Of a stretch of 64,000 nucleotides of DNA, positions 62,545 through 64,000 are shown in pieces. The translations under genes were made by a program, and so were the position numbers. Under the pieces are notes generated by a model that was not told the DNA's origin, did no database searches, and saw only the letters and a program-made list of their open reading frames with translations. How positions within the stretch are numbered: position 1 is the stretch's first letter; every line of letters starts with the position of its first letter. The DNA is from Chryseobacterium ginsenosidimutans. Lineage in GTDB: Bacteria > Bacteroidota > Bacteroidia > Flavobacteriales > Weeksellaceae. The stretch spans positions 1,223,001-1,287,000 of the forward strand of contig NZ_JAUSXC010000001.1 of the NCBI RefSeq assembly GCF_030823405.1, in the 5' to 3' direction.

Positions 62545-63873
62545 ATGAATCATATACCGGTAGAAGGTTTTTCTAAAATCACAAAACAAGGGAAAATCGA
62601 TTGGCTTGTAAACGAATATCTTGACGGAAACGAAGAATATCAAACTATATTAAAACAATATTGGAACGAAAACAGTGATCTTCAGAAGCTTCACGATGAG
62701 TTTTCTGAAAATACGATCTCCAATTTTTATATGCCTTACGGAATTGCTCCGAATTTTTTAATTGACGGAAAGTTATTCGCTCTTCCTATGGCAGTTGAAG
62801 AAAGTTCTGTAGTTGCAGCAGCCTCAAAAGCAGCAAAATTCTGGATTGATAAAGGTGGTTTTAAAACGACAATTATCAATAATGAAAAATTAGGCCATAC
62901 TCATTTTATTTTTGATGTTGAATCTCATAAATTACAGCATTTTTTCAATTTTAATTTAAAGAAAAAATTATTTGAAGCTACGGAAGCAATCACAGCCAAT
63001 ATGAGAAATCGTGGCGGTGGAATTTTAGATATTAAGTTAATTGATAAAACTGCCGAGATGCCCAATTATTATCAGCTTAAAGCAAGCTTTGATACGGTAG
63101 ATTCAATGGGGGCAAATTTTATTAATTCTTGTTTGGAACAGTTTGGAAAAACTTTGAAGCAGGAAGTTGCCATCAGTGAAGATTTTACAGAAGAAGAAAG
63201 AAGTTCTTTACAAATTGTAATGAATATTCTTTCCAATTTTACACCGGATTGTATTGTAAGAGCTGAGGTTTCCTGTAAAATTGAAGATTTAAAAGATGAC
63301 AGCGGAATTTCTAACGAAGAATTTGCGAGAAAATTCAAACAGGCGGTTACGATTGCTGAAATTGAACCTTTCCGTGCGACCACTCACAATAAAGGAATTA
63401 TGAACGGAGTAGATGCGGTAGTAATTGCAACAGGAAATGATTTCAGAGCGACCGAGGCCTGCGCACATGCTTACGCGGCGAAAGATGGAAGATATTCCTC
63501 ATTAACACATTGTACAACCGACAACGGAATTTTCAGGTTCTGGATCGATCTTCCGATTTCTGTAGGAGTTGTAGGCGGTTTAACTAATCTTCATCCTTTG
63601 GTAAAATTCTCTTTGGCATTACTTGGAAAACCTTCTGCTCAGGAATTGATGAGTATTTTGGCAGTTTCCGGATTGGCTCAGAATTTTGGAGCGTTGCGTT
63701 CTTTGGTGACGACGGGAATTCAGAAAGGGCACATGAAAATGCATTTACTGAATATTTTAAACCAAATGGGTGCTACAGAAGAAGAAAAACAACATTTTGT
63801 AACGTATTTCAAAGATAAAACGGTAACTCATCATGAAGTTATCAATGAGTTTAACCGATTGAGAGGAAACTAA
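62545..63873 (+). CDS. mvaA: hydroxymethylglutaryl-CoA reductase, degradative/class II type
   Basis: Class II HMG-CoA reductase of 442 aa. Motifs: 'EESSVVAAASKAAKFW' (about 86-101), 'DSMGANFIN' (about 188-196), 'ATGNDFRATEACAHAYA' and the catalytic-histidine segment 'KGHMKMHLLN'. The class II enzymes use NADH and occur in bacteria; in Flavobacteriia this is the mevalonate-forming step of isoprenoid synthesis. Divergent from the radical SAM gene, with 193 bp between them. Confidence 0.95.
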   Translation: MNHIPVEGFSKITKQGKIDWLVNEYLDGNEEYQTILKQYWNENSDLQKLHDEFSENTISNFYMPYGIAPNFLIDGKLFALPMAVEESSVVAAASKAAKFWIDKGGFKTTIINNEKLGHTHFIFDVESHKLQHFFNFNLKKKLFEATEAITANMRNRGGGILDIKLIDKTAEMPNYYQLKASFDTVDSMGANFINSCLEQFGKTLKQEVAISEDFTEEERSSLQIVMNILSNFTPDCIVRAEVSCKIEDLKDDSGISNEEFARKFKQAVTIAEIEPFRATTHNKGIMNGVDAVVIATGNDFRATEACAHAYAAKDGRYSSLTHCTTDNGIFRFWIDLPISVGVVGGLTNLHPLVKFSLALLGKPSAQELMSILAVSGLAQNFGALRSLVTTGIQKGHMKMHLLNILNQMGATEEEKQHFVTYFKDKTVTHHEVINEFNRLRGN

Positions 63874-64000
63874 TGTTACAGATTATTCTGCCTATTGTAT
63901 TTCTGATTTTTGGGTTATTTTTAAAGAAAACCAATCATCCGGGATTCAGGAGTTCAAAAAGATTTTCCACTATGTTTATTATCTTGGGAATTTCTACGCT
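63873..64000 (+). CDS. start of a membrane protein gene (truncated by window)
   Basis: ATG at 63873 overlaps the last base of the mvaA stop (TAATG), giving translational coupling. The 42 residues visible begin MLQIILPIVFLIFGLFLKKT and continue with a basic segment and a second hydrophobic start, so it is a small membrane protein. Not identified. Confidence 0.65.
   Translation, partial: MLQIILPIVFLIFGLFLKKTNHPGFRSSKRFSTMFIILGIST

Noticed and set aside
62341..62643. 100-codon minus-strand frame between the radical SAM gene and mvaA
   Set aside because: It overlaps both genes' starts, is very AT-rich and has only chance hydrophobic content.
63072..63383. 103-codon minus-strand frame inside mvaA
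   Set aside because: Shadow of the HMG-CoA reductase gene; no start signal or homology visible.

Overview
The window is low-GC DNA from a Flavobacteriia bacterium, most likely Chryseobacterium or a close Weeksellaceae relative. The evidence is the gene content and the signals. There are two SusC/SusD pairs, a TamB/TamL pair, a fused cbb3 oxidase CcoNO subunit with a one-heme CcoP, and a class II HMG-CoA reductase (mevalonate route). Starts lack Shine-Dalgarno sites and follow A-rich leaders. Many genes have the Bacteroidetes -7 box TAnnTTTG. This assignment is inference from families and signals; no rRNA is present to confirm it.

Layout, left to right. 1-5.2 kb: a minus-strand cluster (partial secreted protein, secreted protein, M1 peptidase, HupE-like membrane protein) facing a DUF6702 gene. 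5.3-9.7 kb: a PAP2 phosphatase converging on a tight minus operon radA - methyltransferase - VanW - acpH. 9.8-14.9 kb: yceI, pyrG, yidC and, opposite, rnhB. 15-25.2 kb: two tandem SusC/SusD pairs with near-identical promoter cores, then a small lipoprotein. 25.3-35.4 kb: argS, then the minus-strand group tamB - tamL - yihY. 35.7-39.4 kb: ccoNO - ccoP and a divergent XRE regulator.

39.4-42.9 kb is the only clearly accessory stretch. It holds the 3' scrap of a phosphodiesterase-like gene, an orphan phage-type beta-helix protein of 783 aa, and a frameshifted C-terminal relic of a serine recombinase that stops three bases before the 3' end of tRNA-Gln(TTG). I read it as the scar of a mobile element at a tRNA gene.

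43-47.2 kb: menE-like ligase, arfB, a bacterial deoxyhypusine synthase homologue, an acyltransferase, a 48-aa conserved small protein and an alkyltransferase-like protein whose acceptor cysteine is alanine. 47.3-51.7 kb: two tandem serine hydrolases with C-terminal TPR-like segments behind a membrane-anchored AraC regulator. 51.8-57.3 kb: htpG, recA, an MpaB/DUF2236 protein and a LuxR-type regulator. 57.3-64 kb: a 668-bp gene-free gap, the glycolytic pair pfkA - gap, the TIGR03915/TIGR03916 putative DNA repair pair, and mvaA followed by a coupled partial membrane-protein gene.

Most of the window is housekeeping. The items I would look at first are the tRNA-Gln scar with its intact beta-helix gene, the deoxyhypusine synthase homologue, the Ala-type alkyltransferase-like protein, the palindrome before the MpaB gene, the twin SusC promoters, and several strong unexplained hairpins. 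I saw no CRISPR array, rRNA or intact insertion sequence, and no clear new defence system.
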